Assembly: GCA_963678375.2 (NCBI GenBank)
Contig: OY782831.1
Coordinates: forward strand, 1,240,001-1,304,000
Direction: 5' to 3'
Source: JAEKNW01 sp963678375
GTDB taxonomy: Bacteria > Cloacimonadota > Cloacimonadia > Cloacimonadales > JAFGVF01
Length of the DNA stretch: 64,000 nt
The position numbers were made by a program, and so were the translations under genes. Under the pieces are notes generated by a model. That model was not told the origin of the DNA. It worked only from the letters and a program-made list of their open reading frames with translations, and searched no databases. Below are positions 17,114-24,546 of the stretch, in pieces; the first letter of the stretch is position 1; every line of letters begins with the position of its first letter.

Positions 17114-18019
17114 ATGTTAGAAATTATCAAAAAGTGGACAGGTGTATTCCTCTTGGGAGCGGTAGCTTTGGGTTTTCTTTTCCCAATTTTCTCAATCTTC
17201 AAATCAGTGATGATTCCACTTCTTATGTTACTTCTATATTGCTCATTTGTAAGAATGAAGTTTCAAACAAAGAAGTTTATTCGTAAGGAGTTACTAATTT
17301 TTCCTATCCTTTGCTGGTTTGTATTTCCACCTCTTGTTTATTATGCTACAGCTTTTTTGGGTAGTGACTTGCAGATTGGTTTTTTACTAGCAGTAATAAC
17401 TCCCCCAGCTCTTGGCTCACCTGTAATGGTTTCTTTGGCAAAAGGCGATTTAGAATTCACTGTAGCAAATGTTACCCTATTCAACTTAATCTCTCCTCTT
17501 ATTTTTGCCTTAATCCCTACTATTTTTATACAAGGGACGGATATTCAGATAAACTTTCTTAATATTTTCCTGCGAGTAACAATTATAATCTTTATTCCCT
17601 TGATTTTAGCTTATTTAACTGAAAAGTCTGCTGATTTAAAAAACTTTGTTCTCAAGAAAATTGATCCTTTTAAAGCTTTGATTCAAATGTTTTTGATTGT
17701 GATTGCAGTAGCAAATTCATCAAAACAGATTAGTAATATGAATAATAGCCATCTTTTGCAGGTGATTCTGATAACTTTTGTCATAACGGGCCTTTTCTAT
17801 TTAATCGGCTATTCTATTAGCTTTAATCCTAAGATGAAATATACACTGGCAATAACTAGTGGGCATAAGAACACTCTTCTCACTATTACATTAGCAATTG
17901 CAAGTTTTAATGAAATTACTGCTCTACCTGTAGTATTTTATTTGATTGCTCATCATACTTTCAATGGAATAATAATTAACTTCAGTAGAAAATCTAAACA
18001 AGAAGAGATGGTTGTATGA
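17114..18019 (+). CDS. Bile acid:sodium symporter-family (BASS/SBF) transporter
   Basis: 301 residues with about nine to ten hydrophobic segments. The family's crossover region is visible: TPPALGSPVMVSLAKGDLEFTVANVTLFNL near residue 95, and SGHKNTLLTITLAIASF near 250. The BASS fold moves organic acids with sodium; the substrate here is unknown. It starts 10 bases after mnmA and overlaps the methyltransferase gene by 4 bases, so it is the third gene of the murA operon. Confidence 0.78.
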   Translation: MLEIIKKWTGVFLLGAVALGFLFPIFSIFKSVMIPLLMLLLYCSFVRMKFQTKKFIRKELLIFPILCWFVFPPLVYYATAFLGSDLQIGFLLAVITPPALGSPVMVSLAKGDLEFTVANVTLFNLISPLIFALIPTIFIQGTDIQINFLNIFLRVTIIIFIPLILAYLTEKSADLKNFVLKKIDPFKALIQMFLIVIAVANSSKQISNMNNSHLLQVILITFVITGLFYLIGYSISFNPKMKYTLAITSGHKNTLLTITLAIASFNEITALPVVFYLIAHHTFNGIIINFSRKSKQEEMVV

Positions 18020-18729
18020 AACTTAAGAATCAATTAATAAAAACTTATCTAAAAGAAATGGTTAGGCCTTTTTATAATAAATTTGCTAATAAATACGCTA
18101 CAGAACTGGGTTATTGGAAGAAGATATATCTTAGAGATGGACAATCTTTTGAAAATGATTTTTATAAGAAAATATTTCTAAATCTTGCTCAAGAGAAAGA
18201 TGATAAATTCCTAGATAATAAAATTGTAGCAGACTTTGGGTGTGGTCCTAGAGGCAGTCTTAAATGGATTAAATCTGCTAGACTAAAGATTGGTATTGAT
18301 GTCTTAACTGATCATTATTTAGATTCTTTTGGACAAGACATGCTTACCCATGATATGTTATATCTTAAATCAACTGAGAAGATTATACCTCTTCCAAGTG
18401 AATCATTAGATGTTATGTTTACTCTTAATGCTTTGGACCATGTTGATAACTTTCCTCAAATGTGCAATGAGATCTTTCGAACAATTAAGAAAAAGGGTAT
18501 CTTATATGCCTCCTTTAATCTGGAAGAAAAGGCTACTTCTGCTGAACCTCAATGTCTCACTGAAAAGCTAATACATAAATATTTACTTGATAAATTTGAA
18601 ATCCTTTCCTACAGAGTCACTAATCAAGGACCAGAAGGAAATCTCTTTAAACCATTATACGATAATGACCTTCATTATGATTCAGGACAAGAAGGTATTC
18701 TTTGGGTTAAAGCTATTAAATCTAAATAA
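18016..18729 (+). CDS. Class I SAM-dependent methyltransferase
   Basis: 237 residues. SAM motif I is VADFGCGPRGSL near residue 71, the post-I acidic residue is in KIGIDVL, and motif IV is in MFTLNALDHVDNF. These are typical of Methyltransf_11/25 proteins, which act on small molecules or lipids. The substrate is not recognisable. It is the last gene of the operon, joined to the transporter by an ATGA overlap. Confidence 0.82.
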   Translation: MKLKNQLIKTYLKEMVRPFYNKFANKYATELGYWKKIYLRDGQSFENDFYKKIFLNLAQEKDDKFLDNKIVADFGCGPRGSLKWIKSARLKIGIDVLTDHYLDSFGQDMLTHDMLYLKSTEKIIPLPSESLDVMFTLNALDHVDNFPQMCNEIFRTIKKKGILYASFNLEEKATSAEPQCLTEKLIHKYLLDKFEILSYRVTNQGPEGNLFKPLYDNDLHYDSGQEGILWVKAIKSK

Positions 18730-19357
18730 GAGAAATTTTTATTTTATCCTGCTTCTTCATTGTTACTTTGCTCATGAAAATTCGAATATTCATTGAGAGA
18801 GTAACAGTCAAACAAGATTTTACTCGGTATTTCAGGAAAAATTTAGTAAATATAAAAGCTATGATTATTCAGATAATATTTTCATTATTATACTATAGAA
18901 TTAGCAAGAAGCCAAACTTATTATCCCTATTGCTAAATAAAATACTAGTAGAAATAAAGCTTTAAGTTTGAAAAAATAGCAAAATTATATAAAGTTATCC
19001 TTATGAAAAAATAGAAAAAAATTTCAAATTTTCAAAAAAAACAAAAAAAGTCCAAAAAAATTAAAAAAGGCTGTGTTAAAATAGTAAAGTTATGATTTAC
19101 AAATAGTTAAAGTTTTGAAAGCTCAAAATTAGCAAAAGAGTAAAGTAGTCCTATTTATAAGCTTTTTAGGAAGATAAGGAGAAGAAATTTATATTCCCAA
19201 CTTATTGAATAATAACAATTTTTCAAAAAAGTATTTGACAGTAAAGTGGGTAAAATAAAGCTTGTTTAAGAATTTGGTACGATATTTGAAAAATTCAGAG
19301 TGTGAAAAATAATTCTTGACAAGAAATGTGAGTTTGATTTTATAGCAATACATTCAC
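18730..19357. other. Very AT-rich spacer ahead of the tRNA-tuf operon
   Basis: About 600 bases with long A-runs, especially 19005-19070, and no supported gene. The small ORFs near 18587-18965 lack ribosome sites and protein-like composition. The A-tract block may act as an UP element or bent DNA for the strong operon that follows. Confidence 0.45.
19316..19346 (+). promoter_or_regulatory. Promoter of the tRNA-tuf operon
   Basis: TTGACA at 19316-19321. A TTTATA or TATAGC -10 candidate ends at 19344-19346 (17-19 base spacing), and the first tRNA begins 12 bases later. Long A-tracts upstream would strengthen it. Confidence 0.55.
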
Positions 19358-19432
19358 GCCAACGTGGCTCAATGGTAGAGCAGCTGATTTGTAATCAGCA
19401 GGTTGGGGGTTCGATTCCCTTCGTTGGCTCCA
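19358..19432 (+). tRNA. trnT: tRNA-Thr (anticodon TGT)
   Basis: A full cloverleaf with acceptor GCCAACG pairing CGTTGGC, the anticodon TGT inside the TTTGTAA loop on a GCTGA/TCAGC stem, a TTCGATT T-loop and an encoded CCA. It is the first of four clustered tRNAs before tuf, the same order as thrU-tyrU-glyT-thrT-tufB of enterics. Confidence 0.97.
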
Positions 19433-19438
19433 TGTTGT

Positions 19439-19523
19439 GGAGAGGTTCCCGAGTGGTCAAAGGGAACAGACTGTAAATCTGTCGGCGAAGCCTTCGGAGG
19501 TTCAAATCCTCCTCTCTCCACCA
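19439..19523 (+). tRNA. trnY: tRNA-Tyr (anticodon GTA)
   Basis: An 85-base class II tRNA with a long variable arm (GTCGGCGAAGCCTTC region), the anticodon GTA in CTGTAAA, acceptor GGAGAGG/TCTCTCC and an encoded CCA. Confidence 0.97.
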
Positions 19524-19578
19524 TTTTTTTTATGTGGATGAACGCTATTTTAAGATAAATAGAATTACGAGCTAGATT

Positions 19579-19655
19579 GCGGGAGTAGCTCAGTTGGCTA
19601 GAGCATCAGCCTTCCAAGCTGAGGGTCGCGGGTTCGAATCCCGTTTCCCGCTCCA
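19579..19655 (+). tRNA. trnG: tRNA-Gly (anticodon TCC)
   Basis: Acceptor GCGGGAG pairs TTCCCGC. The anticodon TCC lies in the CTTCCAA loop on a TCAGC/GCTGA stem. TTCGAAT T-loop and encoded CCA. Confidence 0.97.
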
Positions 19656-19666
19656 TTTTCTAAGAG

Positions 19667-19742
<76 letters not shown>

Positions 19743-19834
19743 CTTGAAATAATAATTAGAGACAATCACTAAGATAAATTCATAAACTTAATAACAAAAT
19801 AAAGAATTTATTCTTAGTATAAATTAAGGAAGAG

Positions 19835-19850
19835 ACCGCACAAGTGCGGT
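19835..19850 (+). promoter_or_regulatory. Leader hairpin of tuf
   Basis: ACCGCA-CAAG-TGCGGT is a perfect 6-bp GC-rich stem in the otherwise AT-rich 184-base tuf leader. It lacks a T-run right after it, so it is more likely a leader or processing structure than a terminator. Confidence 0.5.
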
Positions 19851-19926
19851 GTATTTGTGTTTAAACAAAGTCCTTAGAAACCATAAACTAAATAATAAGA
19901 AAAGATAACTAAATCCGGGAGGAAAC

Positions 19927-21108
19927 ATGGCAAAGCAAAAATTTGTTAGAACTAAACCTCATGTTAATGTTGGAACTATCGGTCACGTTGACCATGGTAA
20001 AACAACTTTAACTGCTGCAATAACACTATATTTAAGTAAGAAAACTGGTGCTGCTGTTAGAACATTTGATTCAATTGATAATGCACCTGAAGAAAAAGAG
20101 CGTGGAATTACTATTGCAACTGCTCACGTTGAATACGAATCAGAAAAAAGACACTATGCTCACGTTGACTGTCCTGGTCACGCTGACTATGTGAAAAATA
20201 TGATTACTGGTGCTGCTCAAATGGACGGTGCTATCCTTGTTGTTAGTGCTGCTGATGGTCCTATGCCTCAAACAAAAGAGCACATCCTTCTTGCAAGACA
20301 GGTTGGTGTTCCAGCTATCGTTGTATTCATGAACAAGTGTGATCTTGTTGATGATGAAGAACTTCTTGAATTAGTTGAAATGGAAGTTAGAGAAATTCTT
20401 GAAAAATATGAATTCCCAGATGATGTTCCATTTATTCATGGTTCAGCTCTTAAAGGTCTTAATGGAGATCCTGAAGGTGAAGCTCAAATTCAAGAACTTG
20501 TTGATGCAATTGATGCATATATTCCAGAACCAGACAGAGATCGTGACAAGCCATTCTTAATGCCTGTTGAAGACGTTTTCTCAATTCCTGGTCGTGGAAC
20601 AGTTGCTACAGGTCGTGTTGAACGTGGTGTTATCAAAACTGGTGACAAAATCGAAAGAGTTGGTATCAGAGACACTGTTGAAACAACATGTACTGGTGTT
20701 GAGATGTTTAGAAAAATTATGGACCAAGCTGAAGCTGGTGATAACATCGGTTGTCTTCTTCGTGGTTTCTCTAAAACTGACGTTGAAAGAGGTATGGTTC
20801 TTGCTAAACCAAAATCAGTTAATCCACACACTAAATTTACTGGTGAAACATACATCTTAACTAAAGATGAAGGTGGAAGACATAAACCATTCTTCGATGG
20901 TTACAGACCTCAATTCTACTTTAGAACAACTGACGTTACTGGTTCTTTATCACTTCCAGAAGGTGTAGAAATGATTATGCCTGGTGATAATGTTACTATC
21001 GGTGCAGAACTTATCGTTCCTATCGCTTTAGAACAAGGTCTTCGCTTCGCTATCCGTGAAGGTGGAAGAACTATCGGTGCAGGTGTTGTTGCAACTGTAA
21101 TTGACTAA
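19927..21108 (+). CDS. tuf: Elongation factor Tu
   Basis: 393 residues. G1 is GHVDHGKTT, the switch block is ERGITIATAHVEYE, G3 is DCPGHADYVKNMI, G4 is NKCD, and G5 is SALK. Domains 2 and 3 are complete, through GRTIGAGVV. It delivers aminoacyl-tRNA to the ribosome. GGGAGG at 19917-19922 is a near-perfect ribosome site. It is the tufB-type copy, beside tRNAs and secE-nusG rather than after fusA. Kirromycin-relevant residues look ordinary. Confidence 0.98.
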   Translation: MAKQKFVRTKPHVNVGTIGHVDHGKTTLTAAITLYLSKKTGAAVRTFDSIDNAPEEKERGITIATAHVEYESEKRHYAHVDCPGHADYVKNMITGAAQMDGAILVVSAADGPMPQTKEHILLARQVGVPAIVVFMNKCDLVDDEELLELVEMEVREILEKYEFPDDVPFIHGSALKGLNGDPEGEAQIQELVDAIDAYIPEPDRDRDKPFLMPVEDVFSIPGRGTVATGRVERGVIKTGDKIERVGIRDTVETTCTGVEMFRKIMDQAEAGDNIGCLLRGFSKTDVERGMVLAKPKSVNPHTKFTGETYILTKDEGGRHKPFFDGYRPQFYFRTTDVTGSLSLPEGVEMIMPGDNVTIGAELIVPIALEQGLRFAIREGGRTIGAGVVATVID

Positions 21109-21137
21109 TTAATCATAATTAGCTAAGAAGGTAAATA

Positions 21138-21287
21138 ATGAGAGATATTATAATTCTGGAATGTACAGTTTGTAAAAATAGAAACTATACAACAACCAGA
21201 AATAAAAGAAAAAATCCAGGAAAACTGGAAATAAAGAAGTTCTGTCCAAACTGTAGAAAACATACTACACACAAGCAGAATAAATAA
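21138..21287 (+). CDS. rpmG: 50S ribosomal protein L33 (zinc-ribbon form)
   Basis: 49 residues, MRDIIILECTVCKNRNYTTT at the start and FCPNCRKHTTHKQNK at the end. The paired CxxC motifs (CTVC, CPNC) show the zinc-binding C+ form of L33. It sits between tuf and tRNA-Trp, the usual place in tuf-secE clusters. Start ATG 21138 with GAAGG 8 bases upstream. Confidence 0.93.
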   Translation: MRDIIILECTVCKNRNYTTTRNKRKNPGKLEIKKFCPNCRKHTTHKQNK

Positions 21288-21297
21288 GTAGAAATAC

Positions 21298-21373
21298 AGG
21301 ATAGTAGTTCAATTGGTAGAGCACTGGTCTCCAAAACCAGGTGTTGCGGGTTCGAGTCCTGCCTGTCCTGCCA
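21298..21373 (+). tRNA. trnW: tRNA-Trp (anticodon CCA)
   Basis: Acceptor AGGATAG pairs CTGTCCT. The anticodon CCA is in the CTCCAAA loop on CTGGT/ACCAG. TTCGAGT T-loop, discriminator G and encoded CCA. It lies between rpmG and secE. Confidence 0.97.
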
Positions 21374-21385
21374 TAGATTAGGCAA

Positions 21386-21411
21386 AGTCAGTAGGTAACT
21401 ACTGGCTTTTT
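21386..21411 (+). terminator. Terminator or attenuator between tRNA-Trp and secE
   Basis: AGTCAGTAG (21386-21394) pairs CTACTGGCT (21399-21407) with a GTAA loop and one T-G pair, followed by TTTTT. It may separate the tRNA-tuf unit from secE-nusG or give partial read-through. Confidence 0.65.
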
Positions 21412-21457
21412 GCCCATTTAAAATTTACATAATCTGCAAAAAAAAGACGGAAGAAAT

Positions 21458-21643
21458 ATGGGAAAAATATCAACATTTTTAAAAGAAGTTCGCCAAGAAC
21501 TTGGAACAATATCATGGCCTAAAAAACCTGATATTACTGAAGGTACAACAGTTGTTTTAACAATGACTGTCATTACAAGTATATTTTTAATGGTAGTTGA
21601 TTTTGTTTTTAATACCGTGATAACAGAAACCTTATTTAGATAA
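21458..21643 (+). CDS. secE: Preprotein translocase subunit SecE
   Basis: 61 residues, the short single-membrane-span form. EVRQELGTISWPKKPDI is the conserved amphipathic SecE block (WPxxxE/D type), followed by one hydrophobic helix, TTVVLTMTVITSIFLMVVDF. It stabilises SecY in the inner membrane. Position before nusG is standard. Confidence 0.95.
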   Translation: MGKISTFLKEVRQELGTISWPKKPDITEGTTVVLTMTVITSIFLMVVDFVFNTVITETLFR

Positions 21644-21654
21644 GGGGATTTGTT

Positions 21655-22176
21655 ATGCAATGGTATGTTGTACACACTTTCTCATCTCACGAAAATAGAA
21701 TTAAAGAGACTATTGAAAAGAGTATAATAGGAACTGATTTAGAAGATTCAATCGGGCAGATCTTAGTTCCAACTCAAAAAACTTTTATTATTAGAGATGG
21801 AAAGAAAATTGAAACAGAGAAAAAAGTTTTCAACTCATACATCATCATTGAAGCAGAGATGGAACCAAAAGTCTATGCTTTCATAAAATCAATTTCAGGA
21901 GTAACTAATTTCTTAGGATATGGCAAAAAACCAATCCCTTTAGATGAGAAAGAAGTAAATCGTCTTCTCGGTATTAACGATAGAGATGATTCAACAACTC
22001 AGTTTGATTTTATCCCAGGCGATATGGTAAAAATTATTGCTGGTGCATTCACAGATTTTGAAGGAGTGGTCGATAAAGTTGATCAATCTTCTGGTAAGAT
22101 ATCTGTAAATGTTTCTGTTTTTGGCAGAATAACTCCTGTCGAAGTTAATGGTGAGCAGGTTGAAAGAAAAAAATAG
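21655..22176 (+). CDS. nusG: Transcription termination/antitermination factor NusG
   Basis: 173 residues. The NGN domain begins WYVVHTFSSHENRIKETI, and a KOW domain covers about 120-173 (FIPGDMVKIIAGAFTDFEGVVD). It binds RNA polymerase and couples to S10 or Rho. It starts 11 bases after secE. Confidence 0.97.
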   Translation: MQWYVVHTFSSHENRIKETIEKSIIGTDLEDSIGQILVPTQKTFIIRDGKKIETEKKVFNSYIIIEAEMEPKVYAFIKSISGVTNFLGYGKKPIPLDEKEVNRLLGINDRDDSTTQFDFIPGDMVKIIAGAFTDFEGVVDKVDQSSGKISVNVSVFGRITPVEVNGEQVERKK

Positions 22177-22181
22177 TTGGA

Positions 22182-22219
22182 TTAAGTTCAAAGTCGTAAG
22201 TTTTTAACTTTGAACTTAA
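22182..22219 (+). promoter_or_regulatory. Leader hairpin between nusG and rplK with an alternative partner
   Basis: TTAAGTTCAAAGT (22182-22194) and ACTTTGAACTTAA (22207-22219) form a perfect 13-bp stem with a 12-base loop. GACTTTGGACT (22220-22230) could pair with the same left arm instead. There is no T-run, so this is a control structure rather than a plain terminator. Confidence 0.6.
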
Positions 22220-22250
22220 GACTTTGGACTAATAAAAAAAAGAGGTAGTT

Positions 22251-22682
22251 ATGGCTAAATTAAAAGGTGTAACAAACGTTGTCAAACTTCAGTTACCTGC
22301 TGGAAAAGCAACCCCGGCACCTCCCGTGGGACCTGCATTAGGTCAAGCTGGAGTGAATATTCCTGATTTTTGTAAACAGTTTAACGCTAAAACAGCTGAT
22401 CAGCCAGGAATGATCTTCCCAGTTGTTATCAGTGTGTTTAAAAACAAGTCTTTTGTATTTGAAATTAAGACTCCTCCGGCAGCTGTTCTAATTAAGAAAG
22501 AAGCAGGCCTTGCAAAAGGTTCTTCTGTTCCTAATAAGGATAAAGTTGGAAAGATTACTAAAGAACAATGCAAAAAAATTGCTGAATTAAAAGCACAAGA
22601 TTTAAATAGTTTTTCCCTTGAATCTGCTATGCGCATGATCGCCGGGACTGCAAGGAGTATGGGAGTATTGGTCGAAGACTAA
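22251..22682 (+). CDS. rplK: 50S ribosomal protein L11
   Basis: 143 residues. It has KLQLPAGKATPAPPVGPALG near residue 13, the N-terminal proline-rich block used by thiostrepton and RelA-linked functions. The rRNA-binding C-terminal half ends AMRMIAGTARSMGVLVED. Standard length and place at the head of the L11 operon. Confidence 0.98.
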   Translation: MAKLKGVTNVVKLQLPAGKATPAPPVGPALGQAGVNIPDFCKQFNAKTADQPGMIFPVVISVFKNKSFVFEIKTPPAAVLIKKEAGLAKGSSVPNKDKVGKITKEQCKKIAELKAQDLNSFSLESAMRMIAGTARSMGVLVED

Positions 22683-22739
22683 TGCTGAGGAAAACAATAT
22701 CTCAATTTGCAGGAGATTATAATCAAAGGAGAATAGTGG

Positions 22740-23447
22740 ATGAAGAGAAGTAAACGCTACAGAGAAGCATTTTCAAAAGTTGATCGTCAAAGTAGATATG
22801 ATTTAACAACCGCTATCAATTTGTTAAAGGAAGTACCTGTAACAAAATTTGATGAAACAGTTGAAATTCATATGAATCTAGGCGTTGACCCAAGAAAAGC
22901 TGATCAGCAAATTAGAAGCTCTCTTGTTCTTCCTCACGGAACTGGAAAACAAGTTAGAGTTCTAGTCTTTGCTGAAGGAGAAAAAGCAGACCAAGCTAAG
23001 GCAGCTGGTGCAGAATTCGTTGGTGTTGATGAATATATCAATAAAATAACCAAAGAGAATTGGATGGAATTCGATACTGTAATCGCAACTCCAAACTTAA
23101 TGGGCAAAATCGGTAGATTAGGAAGAGTATTAGGACCAAGAGGTCTTATGCCTAACCCAAAAGTTGGTACAGTTACTATGGATGTTGAAAAAGCAGTAAC
23201 AGAAGCAAAATCTGGTAAAGTCGTATATAGGGTTGATAAATTTTCTAATATACATGTTCCTGCAGGAAAATTAAGTTTTGAAGCTGGTAACATTAAAGAG
23301 AATTTAATCACAATTATTGCAGCAATTTTGAAAGATAGACCTTCAACAGTTAAAGGTACATTTATCAAAAGCATGACATTGACCTCAACCATGGGACCAG
23401 GTGTAAAACTTGATGTTTCAGGTGTAACCTTAGAAGCAAAATCATAG
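22740..23447 (+). CDS. rplA: 50S ribosomal protein L1
   Basis: 235 residues with the L1 core NLMGKIGRLGRVLGPRGLMP and PKVGTVTMDVEKAV. It binds the L1 stalk of 23S rRNA and, in many bacteria, represses its own operon mRNA. AAAGGAG lies 9 bases before the ATG. It follows rplK by 57 bases. Confidence 0.98.
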   Translation: MKRSKRYREAFSKVDRQSRYDLTTAINLLKEVPVTKFDETVEIHMNLGVDPRKADQQIRSSLVLPHGTGKQVRVLVFAEGEKADQAKAAGAEFVGVDEYINKITKENWMEFDTVIATPNLMGKIGRLGRVLGPRGLMPNPKVGTVTMDVEKAVTEAKSGKVVYRVDKFSNIHVPAGKLSFEAGNIKENLITIIAAILKDRPSTVKGTFIKSMTLTSTMGPGVKLDVSGVTLEAKS

Positions 23448-23456
23448 GAGAGGATC

Positions 23457-23966
23457 ATGGTACAACCTTATAAAGTAAGTGTAGTAAAAGATGTAAAAGA
23501 GCGACTTGACAGTGCCAAAGCGATAGTCTTAGTAGATTATAAGGGAATTAATATTGAAGAAGTAGATGAACTTCGCAAAAGATTCAGAGATAATGGTGTT
23601 GATTACTTTGTGCAGAAGAACACATTAGTTAAAATAGCTTTAAATGAATTAGGTATAACTGACCTAGATTCACACTTAGTAGGTCCTACAGGTGTAGCTG
23701 TTTGTAAAGCTGATGAAATAGCTCCTGCTAGAGAAATGGCAAAATTCGTAAAAGAAGTTATGGAAGAGAAGCCATTCCCAACATTTAAAGCTGGATTAGT
23801 TGATGGAGTTTTATATGAAAAGGAAGATCTTAGTAAACTTTCTAAAATTCCGTCTAGAGATGAATTGTTGGCTAAAATGTTTGGTAGCATGAAAGCCCCA
23901 ATTTCAAGCTTCGTACGCTTAATTGATGCGATAGCTAAAAAAGACGAAGAAGCAAAAGCTGAATAA
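23457..23966 (+). CDS. rplJ: 50S ribosomal protein L10
   Basis: 169 residues. KAIVLVDYKGINIEEVDELR is the rRNA-binding start, and VKNTLVKIAL-like spacing (VQKNTLVKIALNE) follows. The C-terminal helix holds the L12 dimers. Only 9 bases separate it from rplA, so the long L10 leader of enterics is absent here. Confidence 0.97.
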   Translation: MVQPYKVSVVKDVKERLDSAKAIVLVDYKGINIEEVDELRKRFRDNGVDYFVQKNTLVKIALNELGITDLDSHLVGPTGVAVCKADEIAPAREMAKFVKEVMEEKPFPTFKAGLVDGVLYEKEDLSKLSKIPSRDELLAKMFGSMKAPISSFVRLIDAIAKKDEEAKAE

Positions 23967-23989
23967 AAAATATAATCATGGAGGAATAC

Positions 23990-24355
23990 ATGTCCGATAA
24001 AAAACAGCAAATTATTGATCTTGTAAAAGAGATGAGTGTAATGGAGTTATCCGAATTAGTTACTGAAATGGAAGAAATTTTTGGTGTATCAGCAGCAGCT
24101 GCTGTTGCTGTGGCTGCAGGTCCTGCAGAAGCTGCAGAAGAAAAAACAGAATTTGATGTTGTTCTTGTAAGCCCAGGCGCTAAAAAGATTAACGTAATTA
24201 AGGCTGTAAGAGAAATCACTAAGCTTGGTTTAAAAGAAGCTAAAGGCTTAGTAGATACAGCTCCACAAACAGTTGCTGAAGCAGTCACAAAAGATGAAGC
24301 TGAAGCAATGAAGAAATCATTTGAAGATGCTGGTGCAACAGTAGAAATCAAATAA
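23990..24355 (+). CDS. rplL: 50S ribosomal protein L7/L12
   Basis: 121 residues from ATG 23990. The in-frame ATG at 23978 is rejected because GGAGG (23980-23984) sits 5 bases before 23990. The N-terminal dimer domain ends in an Ala/Glu hinge (AAAAVAVAAGPAEAAEE). The factor-binding C-terminal domain has KINVIKAVREIT and LGLKEAKGLVD. Confidence 0.97.
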   Translation: MSDKKQQIIDLVKEMSVMELSELVTEMEEIFGVSAAAAVAVAAGPAEAAEEKTEFDVVLVSPGAKKINVIKAVREITKLGLKEAKGLVDTAPQTVAEAVTKDEAEAMKKSFEDAGATVEIK

Positions 24356-24379
24356 AACAATTAGAAACAACTATAGATG

Positions 24380-24403
24380 GAAGTGAGCCTTTAGGCTCAT
24401 TTC
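24380..24403 (+). terminator. Attenuator-type hairpin between rplL and rpoB
   Basis: GAAGTGAGCC (24380-24389) pairs GGCTCATTTC (24394-24403) around TTTA with one G-T pair, followed by CCTATTTTATTTT. Position and imperfect T-run match the partial terminator known between rplL and rpoB in enterics, which lowers rpoBC expression. Confidence 0.65.
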
Positions 24404-24546
24404 CCTATTTTATTTTAAATATATTAGAAAACATAGTGTCGAAATCAAAAAGAGTCTAAATATAATTTACTTACAATGGTTTCGTTTTTTGTTACAAAAA
24501 ACAACAGTCGATCTTTAATCTATGAACATTATAAAGGAGTGGGCTT

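Noticed and set aside
18768..18965. Plus-strand 65-codon ORF after the methyltransferase gene
   Set aside because: No ribosome site, AT-driven composition and no family resemblance; treated as spacer.
19235..19256. TTGACA plus TAAAAT as a promoter for the tRNA operon
   Set aside because: Only 10 bases separate the boxes; the TTGACA at 19316 fits better.
20490..20855. Minus-strand 121-codon ORF inside tuf
   Set aside because: Antisense shadow of strongly conserved coding sequence; no ribosome site or family.
22934..23458. Minus-strand 174-codon ORF inside rplA
   Set aside because: Shadow of rplA, created by codon bias of the real gene.
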